The notes beneath the pieces were generated by a model that did no database searches, was not told the DNA's origin, and saw only the letters and a list, made by a program, of their open reading frames with translations. A stretch of DNA of 64,000 nt. Source: an uncultured Bacteroidales bacterium (GTDB lineage Bacteria > Bacteroidota > Bacteroidia > Bacteroidales > Bacteroidaceae). The stretch is from assembly GCA_902768125.1 (NCBI GenBank), contig CACXKA010000004.1, forward strand, positions 181,406-245,405, in the 5' to 3' direction. The first letter of the stretch is position 1; every line of letters starts with the position of its first letter. Of the stretch, positions 51,461-60,537 are shown one piece after another. The position numbers were made by a program, and so were the translations under genes.

Positions 51461-52774
51461 TCAATTTTCAAGGCTAAATCCAATACTTTCCACCGCTTCT
51501 TTGATTGCATTGTCATCAATGTCATCGCCCGTGACTGTAGCGATGCCACTTTGCAAATCAACCGAAACAGATTCCACTCCATTCACCGTACGAATCACTT
51601 TCTCCACATTGTTTTTGCAATGATTGCAAGTCATGCCGTGTACTGTATAAGTATGACCAGCGTCTGCCTCATGGGAATCATGAGCGCAATGGGAATGATG
51701 GTGATGATGAGCATCGTGGGAACAATGGTCATGTCCACAAGAACATGCAGATTTGTGCATCAACTTCATCCGCAAGACATTGAGGAGCAGAAGCGTGAGC
51801 ACTCCCGTGCAGAGCCATTCGAACCATCCTGTCACATCATGACAGCAAGCATGAGTGCTGCTCAGATGATCGGTGAACCATTCACGGGGCAAGAGATAAT
51901 CGATGCCAAAACCAAAAAGAATGGAACCGCCGATGATGGCAGCAAGATAGAGCATCAAGGTCTTGCGTCCCAACACTCGGTTCACGACCAAGATAGACGC
52001 CACATTGCAAGCTGGACCTGCCATCAACATGACAAGCGCCGCACCAGGGGTGAGACCCTTCATCATCAAAGCCACAGCAATGGGGATGCTGCCCGTGGCA
52101 CAAATATACATGGGGACGCTGACACAAAGCACCAAGAGCATGCTCAAGGCGGTATTGTCCTTGAAGATTTCAAAGAAGGAATCTGGCACCAAAACAGTAA
52201 TCAGGCCTGCCACAATGAGACCCACAACAAGCCACTTGCCAATGTCTTCCATCATCTCGACAAAACCAAATTGGAGGGCTTCGAGACAACGGTCCCAGAA
52301 TGAGAGATGAGGTTGCTCTGAATAGGTACGAGCGCCATCAGCTTTCTCGCCTTCCTCTTCATTCTTATCCCCAAAAGTGACAAACGTTCCTCCAATCATT
52401 GCCGTGAACAATGCCGCAATGGGACGCACCACCGCAAAGGGAAGTCCCATGAGTGAATAGGTGGCGAAGATGCTATCGACACCCGTCTGAGGCGTGGCAA
52501 TCAGGAACGAAACGACGGCTCCCTTGCTCGCCCCTTCACGACGAAGCGACATGGCAGTTGGAATGACGCCGCATGAACAGAGGGGCAGAGGCACTCCGAA
52601 GATGGCAGCATTGAGCACAGAACGGAAAGTGTTGCCACTCAAATATTTCGAATACCATCCATCAGGAATAAAGGCATGCATGATGCCAGCCAACAGAAAG
52701 CCTAACAACAGATAAGGCGACATCTCATTGACGATGTCCAATACTGCCATCAATATATTCAGAACATAGTCCAT
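51461..52774 (-). CDS. SO_0444-type metal permease fused to an HMA domain
   Basis: The protein has 437 residues from MDYVLNILMAVLDIVNEMSPYL. About eight TM segments form a DUF318/YraQ-type permease with PLCSCGVIPTAMSLRREGASKG, a Cys-containing signature. After a His-rich linker (SCGHDHCSHDAHHHHHS) comes an HMA domain (HGMTCNHCKNNV) with the C-x-x-C metal site. It probably exports Cu or Zn. A TACCTTTG box lies 28 bp upstream of the chosen start. Longer starts cross it. Confidence 0.92.
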   Translation of the reverse strand: MDYVLNILMAVLDIVNEMSPYLLLGFLLAGIMHAFIPDGWYSKYLSGNTFRSVLNAAIFGVPLPLCSCGVIPTAMSLRREGASKGAVVSFLIATPQTGVDSIFATYSLMGLPFAVVRPIAALFTAMIGGTFVTFGDKNEEEGEKADGARTYSEQPHLSFWDRCLEALQFGFVEMMEDIGKWLVVGLIVAGLITVLVPDSFFEIFKDNTALSMLLVLCVSVPMYICATGSIPIAVALMMKGLTPGAALVMLMAGPACNVASILVVNRVLGRKTLMLYLAAIIGGSILFGFGIDYLLPREWFTDHLSSTHACCHDVTGWFEWLCTGVLTLLLLNVLRMKLMHKSACSCGHDHCSHDAHHHHHSHCAHDSHEADAGHTYTVHGMTCNHCKNNVEKVIRTVNGVESVSVDLQSGIATVTGDDIDDNAIKEAVESIGFSLEN

Positions 52775-52802
52775 TTCTTTCTTCCTTTTTTGTTTTCGGC
52801 CA

Positions 52803-52810
52803 CAAAGGTA
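52803..52810 (-). promoter_or_regulatory. Promoter -7 box for the metal permease
   Basis: TACCTTTG on the minus strand, 28 bp before the ATG. It supports the shorter start. Confidence 0.7.
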
Positions 52811-52840
52811 AAGAAAAAGTTTGGAAATAAAGTGAGAAAG

Positions 52841-52872
52841 TTTGGGCATCACATAGAAAATACCTAACTTTG
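52841..52872 (+). promoter_or_regulatory. Promoter of the HhH beta-barrel gene
   Basis: TTTG (52841-52844) and TAACTTTG (52865-52872) with a 20-bp spacer, 15 bp before the ATG. Confidence 0.75.
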
Positions 52873-52887
52873 TGTATCAAAAGACTC

Positions 52888-54963
52888 ATGAAACGATTCA
52901 TTCTCCTATTCTTTATATATATGTGTGTCATCTGCCCTGCTTTTTGCCAGACGGAGCGGATGGCATGGGAGAACTTTGTGGCATTGATGGTGGAGGAGAA
53001 TGATGAGGAAGAGATTGACGAGGAGACGATGGAAAGACTGTTTGAGTTGTATGGAAATCCAATTGACATTAACAAGGCCAGGAAAGAGGACTTGGAGATG
53101 TTGCCGTTTCTGAGTGAGGAGCAAGTAAACGAGGTGCTGCAGTATGTGGAGAAAAACGGACCGATGATGAGTCTGGGAGAGTTGATGATGGTGAAGAATC
53201 TGGGAATGAAAGAGCGGGAGATGCTGCGATTGTTCGTGAAAGTGGATGAGGAGTCGCAACTCCATCGAAACAAACAGGACCATGTAACGCTAAAGGAATT
53301 AATGAAATGGAGCAAGCATGAGGCGGTGTGGCGGACGGATGTGCCGTTTTATAAGAAAGAGGGATACAAGGAGATGCCGGCAGAGGTATTGCGGAAATCG
53401 CCCAACAAGGTCTATCAGGGTGACAAGTATCATCATGCGTTTCGATATGCCTTTTCGGGAATGAATCATTTGTTGGCAGGGTTGCAGATGGAGAAGGATG
53501 CCGGAGAGAGAGGCGTGGATTATGTATCGGGCTATGTGATGCTGAAAGAGATAGGATGCGTGAAAAGTGCGGTGTTGGGCAATTACAGGGTGAGTTTCGG
53601 CAAGGGATTGGCTGTGAATGGCGGAATGAGGTTTGGCAAGACGATGATGCTGAGCACCATGGACAGAATGGATGCAGGGTTTAGCAGGCACTCTTCAACC
53701 AGCGAGTCAGGCTATTTCACAGGAGCAGCAACCACCATCCAACTGAAAGACTGGCAACTGTCTGCATTCGCTTCCTACAGAAAGGGAGACAGCACTTATA
53801 ACAGCGATTCAACGGGAATGACATCGCTGAAGACGGACGGACAGCATCGCACACAACTGGAACGCAGCAAGAAGGGAAATCTGGGCATCTCCAACTTTGG
53901 TGGAAACATTCATTGGGAGCACAAGGAATTGCGACTATCGGCAACTGGGGTGTTCACGCATTTCGATGTGCCTTTGATGCCACAACATAACACCCCTGCC
54001 AGCCTTTACCGCTTTTACAATGCTTGTGGACAGGACTTTTTTGTGGGGAGTTTGGCATATGCTTATCGTTTCAAATCCCTTACATTCAGCGGAGAGACCG
54101 CATTCAGCCATACGGAGAAACAGAACGGAGTAGCAAGCCTCAATGCCTTGCGATGGCGAGTGAACAACGCCAATGTCCTCACCTTGATCGGCAGGTATTA
54201 TGGGGCAAAATTCGTCAGCATCAACGGCAAGGCTTTCGGGGAAAACTCATTAGTACAAAACGAAGAGGGCATCCTGTTGGGGTGGACATCGAAGTCCCTC
54301 CGAAACATAGAGATCCAGAGCTATATGGATGTGATGTATTTCCCATGGTTGAAACAAAACGTGTCGGCAAGTTCCAACGGCTATGAGGGAATGGTGCAAG
54401 CGCTCTATTCTGCCAACAGGAAATGGAGTCTCCTGGCTCGTTACCGCATCAAGTCGAAGCAAAAGGATTTCTTAATTGACACCAATGACAAGACAATCAG
54501 CACCCTCAAATACAATACGAATCAGAGCGTGAAACTGCAACTGAACAACAACTTGTCGTCGTTCGTCACACTTCGCACTTCCGCCACAGGGTCTCTCATT
54601 TCGTTTGGTAACAATCCCCATGAAAAAGGCTTTGCCATCAGCGAGAACATCCGTTGGCAAAACCCTCGGAACAAATGTCGCATCGATTTCGGCATCACCT
54701 ATTTCAACACCGACAGCTACAATGCCCGGGTGTACAACTATGAGCCTTCCCTCCTCTACACGTCTGGCTCCACATCTTATTATTATCAGGGAATCCGCAC
54801 CACCCTTTTAGCCTCTATTCCCATCGTCAAACAATCACTCTTCATCAATGCCAAACTCGGCATGACCCGTTATTTCAACCGCGACACCATCGGTAGCGGA
54901 TTGGAGATGATTGATGGGAACCATCGGGAGGACTTGCAGGTACAAGTACGGTGGAAATTCTAA
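52888..54963 (+). CDS. Exported helix-hairpin-helix / beta-barrel protein
   Basis: The protein has 691 residues, with a signal peptide ending PAFCQ. Residues 55-115 form ComEA-like HhH motifs (NPIDINKARKEDLEMLPFLS, then GPMMSLGELMMVKNLG). The remaining 550 residues are rich in alternating strands typical of an outer-membrane barrel and end with Phe (VQVRWKF). The architecture (HhH plus barrel) is seen in Bacteroidetes and may be a DNA-uptake component, but the function is not established. Gene is monocistronic. Confidence 0.8.
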   Translation: MKRFILLFFIYMCVICPAFCQTERMAWENFVALMVEENDEEEIDEETMERLFELYGNPIDINKARKEDLEMLPFLSEEQVNEVLQYVEKNGPMMSLGELMMVKNLGMKEREMLRLFVKVDEESQLHRNKQDHVTLKELMKWSKHEAVWRTDVPFYKKEGYKEMPAEVLRKSPNKVYQGDKYHHAFRYAFSGMNHLLAGLQMEKDAGERGVDYVSGYVMLKEIGCVKSAVLGNYRVSFGKGLAVNGGMRFGKTMMLSTMDRMDAGFSRHSSTSESGYFTGAATTIQLKDWQLSAFASYRKGDSTYNSDSTGMTSLKTDGQHRTQLERSKKGNLGISNFGGNIHWEHKELRLSATGVFTHFDVPLMPQHNTPASLYRFYNACGQDFFVGSLAYAYRFKSLTFSGETAFSHTEKQNGVASLNALRWRVNNANVLTLIGRYYGAKFVSINGKAFGENSLVQNEEGILLGWTSKSLRNIEIQSYMDVMYFPWLKQNVSASSNGYEGMVQALYSANRKWSLLARYRIKSKQKDFLIDTNDKTISTLKYNTNQSVKLQLNNNLSSFVTLRTSATGSLISFGNNPHEKGFAISENIRWQNPRNKCRIDFGITYFNTDSYNARVYNYEPSLLYTSGSTSYYYQGIRTTLLASIPIVKQSLFINAKLGMTRYFNRDTIGSGLEMIDGNHREDLQVQVRWKF

Positions 54964-55538
54964 CGATACAAGCCGTTCTTCTTGATGTATCGCGCCACTT
55001 TTTCATCCAACCAACGTCGCATCATCCGTCCTTTCTTCACCGATTCTCTAATCTGCGTAGAACTGACATCATACAACGGCGTGTCCACCACCTTCACCGA
55101 TGCTGGCAAAAACGTTTCGTCGAATTCGCATCCGGGTCTTCTGTAAATGAGAATCTGAAATTTCTCGATGATTTCATCTGCATGATACCATCGTGGAAAG
55201 CTTTCCCAATTATCGGCACCAATCACCAAGACGAACTCATGCTGCGGATAGGCTTTCTTGAGTTCCCCTAATGTCGTGATGGTGTAAGAAGGCAAAGGAA
55301 GGCTCCGTTCGAAGTCCGACACTTTCACACCCTCGATGCGCTGCGTCGCCAATTCTGCCATCCTCAACCGATGCTCATACTCGGCAATGTCGCTCACCTC
55401 ACCACTCTTCAGCGGATTCAATGGCGAGACCATCAGCCACAGTTCATCCACCAGTCCCTGCGCCACGATAGATGCTGCCAACTGCGTGTGTCCCTTGTGA
55501 ATGGGGTTGAAACTTCCTCCGTAAATGCCTATTCTCAT
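54960..55538 (-). CDS. nadD: Nicotinate-nucleotide adenylyltransferase
   Basis: The protein has 192 residues and makes NaAD from NaMN and ATP. The nucleotidyltransferase motif GGSFNPIHKGH (7-17) and SSTQIRESV are intact. The stop overlaps the convergent HhH gene by 4 bp. Its promoter box is at 55560. Confidence 0.95.
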   Translation of the reverse strand: MRIGIYGGSFNPIHKGHTQLAASIVAQGLVDELWLMVSPLNPLKSGEVSDIAEYEHRLRMAELATQRIEGVKVSDFERSLPLPSYTITTLGELKKAYPQHEFVLVIGADNWESFPRWYHADEIIEKFQILIYRRPGCEFDETFLPASVKVVDTPLYDVSSTQIRESVKKGRMMRRWLDEKVARYIKKNGLYR

Positions 55539-55559
55539 AAAAAAGCGTTATTTCGGTTG

Positions 55560-55567
55560 CAAAGATA
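55560..55567 (-). promoter_or_regulatory. Promoter -7 box for nadD
   Basis: TATCTTTG on the minus strand, 21 bp before the ATG. Divergent from the trpS promoter. Confidence 0.65.
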
Positions 55568-55590
55568 AGCGTTTTTTCACTTAAAATCAC

Positions 55591-55598
55591 TACCTTTG
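55591..55598 (+). promoter_or_regulatory. Promoter -7 box for trpS
   Basis: TACCTTTG, 23 bp before the trpS ATG. No leader peptide or T-box is seen in the short leader. Confidence 0.7.
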
Positions 55599-55621
55599 CA
55601 CAAAATTTCAAGCACATAAAC

Positions 55622-56614
55622 ATGAAAGAAATCGTATTGAGCGGCATTCGCCCTACAGGAAACCTCCATCTCGGCAATTATTACGGAGCAGTTCAGAACT
55701 TCGTAAAGATGCAGGAAGACTACAACTGCTACTACTTCATCGCCGACTGGCATTCCCTCACCACGCATCCCAAGCCCGAAGACATCCAGCAGTCGGCTCG
55801 CACCATCTTGGCTGAATATCTGGCTTGCGGCATCGACCCCGAGAAATCAACCATCTACATACAGAGCGACGTGCCCGAGACCATCGAGCTCTACCTCTAT
55901 TTCAACATGAACTGCTACTTAGGCGAGCTGGAACGTGTGACCACCTTCAAGGAGAAGGCTCGCAAACAGCCCGACAATGTCAACGCAGGTCTGCTGACCT
56001 ACCCCACCCTCATGGCTGCCGACATCCTTCAGCACCGTGCTGCCAAAGTGCCTGTGGGAAAGGATCAGGAGCAGAACATGGAGATGGCTCGCAAGTGTGC
56101 CCGCCGTTTCAACAACATCTACGGCGTAGAATTCTTCCCCGAGCCACAGAACTTCTACTTCGGCGACCATGCCATCAAGATTCCTGGACTCGACGGTTCT
56201 GGCAAGATGGGTAAGTCGGAAGGCAACTGCATCTATCTCTACGAAGATGCCAAGGCTATCGAAAAGAAGGTGAAGAAGGCGGTGACCGATTCAGGTCCAA
56301 CAGAGCCCAATCAGGAGAAGCCCGAGGTGATCCAGAACCTCTTCACGCTGATGGAGATCGCTTCTTCCAAGGAGACCTACGACTACTTCAACGAGAAGTG
56401 GAACGACATGTCCATCCGCTACGGCGACATGAAGAAGCAACTGGCTGAGGACATCGTCAAGACCATCGCCCCCATCCGCGAACGCATCCTCGAATACAAG
56501 AGCAATCAGGAACTCCTCGACAAGGTGGCCAAGATGGGTGCCGAGAAAGCCCGCGAGAGTGCGGCTGCCACATTGAAGGAAGTGCGCAAGATCATCGGCT
56601 TCAAAGTATATTAA
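55622..56614 (+). CDS. trpS: Tryptophanyl-tRNA synthetase
   Basis: The protein has 330 residues, class I synthetase. The HIGH-type motif is PTGNLHLGNY (11-20) and the KMSKS-type motif is SGKMGKSEGN near residue 195. It charges tRNA-Trp. The gene is monocistronic between a divergent nadD and a strong terminator. Confidence 0.96.
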   Translation: MKEIVLSGIRPTGNLHLGNYYGAVQNFVKMQEDYNCYYFIADWHSLTTHPKPEDIQQSARTILAEYLACGIDPEKSTIYIQSDVPETIELYLYFNMNCYLGELERVTTFKEKARKQPDNVNAGLLTYPTLMAADILQHRAAKVPVGKDQEQNMEMARKCARRFNNIYGVEFFPEPQNFYFGDHAIKIPGLDGSGKMGKSEGNCIYLYEDAKAIEKKVKKAVTDSGPTEPNQEKPEVIQNLFTLMEIASSKETYDYFNEKWNDMSIRYGDMKKQLAEDIVKTIAPIRERILEYKSNQELLDKVAKMGAEKARESAAATLKEVRKIIGFKVY

Positions 56615-56633
56615 TCATTTATATCTATAGAAT

Positions 56634-56672
56634 GAGCGGACAGACCCACACGAGTTTGTCCGCTCTTTTTTT
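56634..56672 (+). terminator. Terminator of trpS
   Basis: GAGCGGACA pairs with TGTCCGCTC across a long loop and is followed by seven T. Confidence 0.9.
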
Positions 56673-56686
56673 ATTCCCCGTTCCTT

Positions 56687-57649
56687 TCATTCATAGACAA
56701 GATAAGGCTTCAACCGCTCCACATCCTCTTTCGTGAAAATGCCCGTCTCCAGCAAAGCCTGCTCATCCTTCACCTTCCCATACAAACGGATGTATTGCAG
56801 CAAAGCCTTGGTTTGTTCGTAAGAAATGTAAGGGTGGCTATTGAGCGCTTGGAACGAAGCCTCATTGACGGGAATCTTCTGAACATTAGGAGACGACACC
56901 TCCATCCATTCCAACAATTCAGGCGACACCATCTTAATCTCCCTCAACTGCTTCACCGAATAGAATCCTCCCAATTTCTCCCTATACCTCACAATCGCCT
57001 CGCTGATCTTCGCCCCCACACCCGGGATGCGTCTCAGCATCGCCGTGTCTGCTGTATTGATGTCAACTTTGGTCAATGTGTGGAACTTATTGGAAGTGTG
57101 CTCCGTCTTTTCTTCCTTCCAATCGTCCCATCTTTTCCCATCCTTCCCATATTTCTCATTCCTCCCCTCCCATCCGGGTTGGCCCTTTTCGGTTCCCCCG
57201 AAAAGCCTCTTCCCCTTCCCATACTCCTCTTCCACTCTCACATACTCCCTCACCCTCTCCACATCCTCCGCTGTCCACCCATGCGTCTTCCCCATCTCCT
57301 CAGCCGAGCGGAACACCTTCCCCGCTGCCCGATAATGCAGGAAGTTCCTCACCTTCCAAGCCTTCAGTCCAAAGCCAATCAGCGTAAGAGAATCTACCGT
57401 GTTCGGATCAAAAGTTCCCAAAGGCCCTCTCTGTCCTGCGGACATCTCCCCCATAATGGAGAGACCATCCGGCCCGCTTTCAACACCAGTCACCCTCTCC
57501 ATAGAGGGAGAGGGCTGGGGAGAGGGTCTGTCCACCACCATCAGCACACCAACAGCAAACACCGCGATGCACCCCAGCGCCACAATCGCACGCCTGTCCC
57601 CCATCGAGAAATAAAAGATATCTTTGAACGGATTCTTCATTTCATTCAC
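56687..57649 (-). CDS. ComEA-like helix-hairpin-helix protein with a translated palindromic insert
   Basis: The protein has 320 residues, one TM (about 20-40) and several HhH motifs: FDPNTVDSLTLIGFGLKAW, VDINTADTAMLRRIPGVGAKISEAIVRYREKLGGF, and two degenerate ones after. It is probably a periplasmic DNA-binding protein. Residues about 41-75 (SPQPSPSMERVTGVESGPDG...) are encoded by a palindromic repeat element and are not family sequence. Function in uptake is inferred from ComEA. Confidence 0.85.
   Translation of the reverse strand: MNEMKNPFKDIFYFSMGDRRAIVALGCIAVFAVGVLMVVDRPSPQPSPSMERVTGVESGPDGLSIMGEMSAGQRGPLGTFDPNTVDSLTLIGFGLKAWKVRNFLHYRAAGKVFRSAEEMGKTHGWTAEDVERVREYVRVEEEYGKGKRLFGGTEKGQPGWEGRNEKYGKDGKRWDDWKEEKTEHTSNKFHTLTKVDINTADTAMLRRIPGVGAKISEAIVRYREKLGGFYSVKQLREIKMVSPELLEWMEVSSPNVQKIPVNEASFQALNSHPYISYEQTKALLQYIRLYGKVKDEQALLETGIFTKEDVERLKPYLVYE
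57424..57527. repeat. Palindromic repeat element inside the ComEA-like gene
   Basis: The left part CCTCTCTGTCCTGCGGAC and the right part CCCTCTCCATAGAGGGAGAGGG form local palindromes, and the right part carries GGCTGGGGAGAGGGT. The translated S-P-Q-P-S-P string recalls the common translation of extragenic palindromes (SPQPSP.. or PLTPALSP..) in many bacteria. Confidence 0.7.
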
Positions 57650-58590
57650 TCGTCTTCGCGTTTACCATTCTGCAACCGCAAAGTGTCATTGATGATACAA
57701 TCATATTGGCTATAAACACCACCAATATATTCAACACGAAGACTCTTCACATCAATGTCACGCACGGCCACGCTGTCTTTGTAGAGAATGTTGCTACCAT
57801 TGCGAAGGTAACAACTCGGATGATAAATAGTGTCGCGAGCATCTATTCCGTCAACGAAATAAGGAATAATTTCCAAAGGCTCGCGCAAGGAATCCACACG
57901 CACCAACTCGAACGGAGGATTGTAACCTTCAACACGTCGGACCGTATAAACAAAGTCCTTATCCACATACCACTCACCAGGAGAACACCAACTATGGCCC
58001 GCCAACCAACGGAAGGTCGCTCTGTCCACATCTACACGACGCTCATAGTAATACACATGACGACTATCACGCATCCACTCTTCCACCCAAGACAATTTGG
58101 CCTCCCCTGTGAAGTAATCAAAGCTAATTGGCAACTGCACAAAATACTCAGCCGTCGCAGGATCAATATCGCACTGAGACGGATAATAATCCCATAGATC
58201 AGACACAAACACATGGTACTTATCCTTCGGGATGCCGTTCGGACCCAGTTCGAAGGTCGCCGCATCCACATCCTTCACAGGATAATACATATGCCACACA
58301 TGGTTCTTGTCTTTCGCCCATTCGTCATCCAGCACCCTAAAGCTCCAGATGCTGGCATCTTCCAAATAACCGACATGGCAATTATCCCATAGAGGGAACC
58401 AGTACGTGAAGGGGTAATTCGTCCAAAAGATTCCCTTGATGTTCAGTTGGTAACTACCCTTCCAATTGAGGAAAATCGCCCCTGCAGGAAAAGGCAGCGC
58501 AATAATTAAGAACACCACCACACACGCCCACACCACATGTTTGCGTTTGATGCCCATCACCCAATTCCAGAATTTTTCTTTTGTCGTCAT
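57646..58590 (-). CDS. DKNYY-family protein, copy 1
   Basis: The protein has 314 residues. One N-terminal TM (about 17-38), then several D-K/D-x-x-Y-Y modules (DKNHVWHMYYPVKDVDAATFEL, DSRHVYYYERRVDVDRATF, KDFVYTVRRVEGYN), the DKNYY signature of unknown role. It is tandem with a second copy. The ends share N-terminal MTTKEKFWNWVMGIK and a similar C-terminal DTLRL. Confidence 0.85.
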   Translation of the reverse strand: MTTKEKFWNWVMGIKRKHVVWACVVVFLIIALPFPAGAIFLNWKGSYQLNIKGIFWTNYPFTYWFPLWDNCHVGYLEDASIWSFRVLDDEWAKDKNHVWHMYYPVKDVDAATFELGPNGIPKDKYHVFVSDLWDYYPSQCDIDPATAEYFVQLPISFDYFTGEAKLSWVEEWMRDSRHVYYYERRVDVDRATFRWLAGHSWCSPGEWYVDKDFVYTVRRVEGYNPPFELVRVDSLREPLEIIPYFVDGIDARDTIYHPSCYLRNGSNILYKDSVAVRDIDVKSLRVEYIGGVYSQYDCIINDTLRLQNGKREDE

Positions 58591-58647
58591 GCCACAAGAA
58601 ATTACTTCACATTCATTTTGTTCACCAATATTTTATCAAACAAACAA

Positions 58648-59640
58648 CTATTTCTTACCCACCATCTTCTCACCATGCTTCAGCCGCAAGGTGTCGTTGA
58701 TGACACAGATATCTGGCCCGCCTATTTCGCCATCCTCAATGCGGATGCTTTTCACATCCACATCACACACCACTTTGCAGATTTCGTCATCGCTGAAGAG
58801 GATGTGGCGACCATTGCGCAGATAGTGACTCGCACAATAGATGGTGTCAGGCTTATTCCTTTCATCCCAAAAATCAGGAATCACCTCCAATGGCTTACGC
58901 AAAGAATCCGCACGCACCAATTTGAAAGGCGGCCTGCTGTCATTCTCATAATTATAGTTCTCGGGACGAACCAGCGCATAAACAAAATTCTTGTCCACAT
59001 ACCATTCCGCTTGGTCAAAAAAGGTCTTCCCAGCCAACCAACGGAAGGTCGCCCTGTCCACATCCATCCGCCGTTCACGGTAATAGACATGCTTGCTGTC
59101 GCGCATCCAATTATCATTCCAATATAAATCCGCTTTAGTTGTGCGATCATCAAAATCAATATGCTGATGCACGAAATATTCCGCAGTCGCAGGGTCGATG
59201 CCGCAACGGGATGGAACGTATTCGAAAGTATAACCCCCGCGCACGAAGACATGGTATTTGTCTTTCGGAAGACCATGCTCATCCACCATGAATGTCTCCG
59301 CATCAGCCCCCTTCACAGGATGATATTCATACCACACATGACTCTTGTCCTTCGCCCAATCGTCATCCAGCACCTTAAAGCTCCTGAAGTCAGCTCCCTT
59401 CAGATAGCCAGCAGTCGCATTGCCTGTAAAGGGAAAACCCAGCATGGCAAAAGGACAAGACGTGTAGAAAACACCCCTATGATTGACCCTATAAGTAGTG
59501 TAATGCCAATTGACACGTACACCGAATGGGAAAGGGAACCAAGCGGAAACAAATAACAAAAACACCACCACACAGGTCACAATCACATGGATGGGCTTGA
59601 TGCCCATCACCCAATTCCAAAACTTTTCTTTGGTCTTCAT
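58648..59640 (-). CDS. DKNYY-family protein, copy 2
   Basis: The protein has 330 residues, about 45% like copy 1 by eye: FWNWVMGIKPIHV, KDKSHVWYEYHPVKGADAETF, DSKHVYYRERRMDVDRATFRWLAG, DKNFVYALVRPENYN. The pair is a tandem duplication with a 57-bp gap. One N-terminal TM segment. No function known. Confidence 0.85.
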   Translation of the reverse strand: MKTKEKFWNWVMGIKPIHVIVTCVVVFLLFVSAWFPFPFGVRVNWHYTTYRVNHRGVFYTSCPFAMLGFPFTGNATAGYLKGADFRSFKVLDDDWAKDKSHVWYEYHPVKGADAETFMVDEHGLPKDKYHVFVRGGYTFEYVPSRCGIDPATAEYFVHQHIDFDDRTTKADLYWNDNWMRDSKHVYYRERRMDVDRATFRWLAGKTFFDQAEWYVDKNFVYALVRPENYNYENDSRPPFKLVRADSLRKPLEVIPDFWDERNKPDTIYCASHYLRNGRHILFSDDEICKVVCDVDVKSIRIEDGEIGGPDICVINDTLRLKHGEKMVGKK

Positions 59641-59694
59641 CTTACAAAATACATTAAGTCTGATTCTTTTTGTTCACGATTCTTTCGTTCTGAA

Positions 59695-60243
59695 TCACAG
59701 CCTGTACCGACCCGCGTCACCCGCCTTGCGCAGGAATGCCCGACGCTCCGTGGCGGACATGTCATACTCGCGGCGCAGCGAAAAGTACAAATTGTTCTGA
59801 GAACCCAGACCAGAACGGCGTGCCACCTCGGCAGGCGTCATGTCCGTGTAGCGAAGCAGCTCGTCCACCAGCCTGATCTGGAAGAGCTGACGGAAGCGCA
59901 CGCCCTTCAACCCCGTCAGGATGAACACCAGCACACTCACCTCTTCCGTCTTCAGTCCGTGGCGGTTGGCAAATGCCAACATGTCCGACTGCCCCTCTGC
60001 CAGATAGTGGAGATAATCGTCCATCACATGGATGCCCGTCGGATCCGTCCGCCGTTCAATCGGCACATACCAACAACGTCCATCCTCGTCGTAGCGCCTC
60101 TTCTGTGTGAATGGCGAGATGAACAGATCATCCAACGTATATTGCGGTTCCGATTTCAGTTCACGTTTCAAGATTATGCGTGAATGAAAACCTAAATCAG
60201 CCTTCGTCCAGTTCCGTGTCTTCCAAGAATTACCCTTTGCCAT
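59695..60243 (-). CDS. AraC-like HTH protein
   Basis: The protein has 182 residues. The C-terminal half reads LVDELLRYTDMTPAEVARRSGLGSQNNLYFSLRREYDMSATERRAFLRKAG, the two-helix-turn-helix layout of the AraC family. The N-terminal half has no cupin that I recognise. A two-box promoter (60268-60299) lies just upstream, and array C with palindromic units lies directly before it, so autoregulation through the array is plausible. Confidence 0.6.
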   Translation of the reverse strand: MAKGNSWKTRNWTKADLGFHSRIILKRELKSEPQYTLDDLFISPFTQKRRYDEDGRCWYVPIERRTDPTGIHVMDDYLHYLAEGQSDMLAFANRHGLKTEEVSVLVFILTGLKGVRFRQLFQIRLVDELLRYTDMTPAEVARRSGLGSQNNLYFSLRREYDMSATERRAFLRKAGDAGRYRL

Positions 60244-60267
60244 AGTCCAATTTGCTTATTGACGCCG

Positions 60268-60299
60268 CAAATATACGACAAAATCCTCTCCCTGCCAAA
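60268..60299 (-). promoter_or_regulatory. Promoter of the AraC-like gene
   Basis: On the minus strand TTTG (60299-60296) and TATATTTG (60275-60268) are spaced 20 bp, 25 bp before the ATG. Array C begins 29 bp upstream of the TTTG box. Confidence 0.8.
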
Positions 60300-60327
60300 G
60301 TTTTTTACCTAAAAAACACAAAAAAAT

Positions 60328-60537
60328 CTTACTCTATCACGAGAGAGTATCTTACTTTTCTTCAATATAAATACTCCTTCACGAGAGAGTATCTTACTTA
60401 TCTTCAATGTAAATACTCCTTCACGAGAGAGTATCTACTATTTCTTTATGATAAATACTCTCTCGCGAGAGAGTATTATAATATTTACAATAGCAGATAC
60501 TCTGTCCCGACGGAGTGTATATTTCTCTTCCTCCGCA
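60328..60537. repeat. 42-bp tandem array C with palindromic units
   Basis: Five 42-bp units start at 60328, 60370, 60412, 60454 and 60496. Each holds an imperfect palindrome built on ATACTC..CACGAGAGAGTAT; the unit at 60454 has a perfect 24-bp palindrome (60454-60477). The last unit and part of the previous one lie inside the 3' end of the gene at 60485-60913. Between 60244 and 60327 lies only the promoter of the AraC-like gene. Confidence 0.95.

Noticed and set aside
55591-55621. Trp-dependent attenuator before trpS
   Set aside because: The leader is only about 20 nt and has no ORF or terminator.
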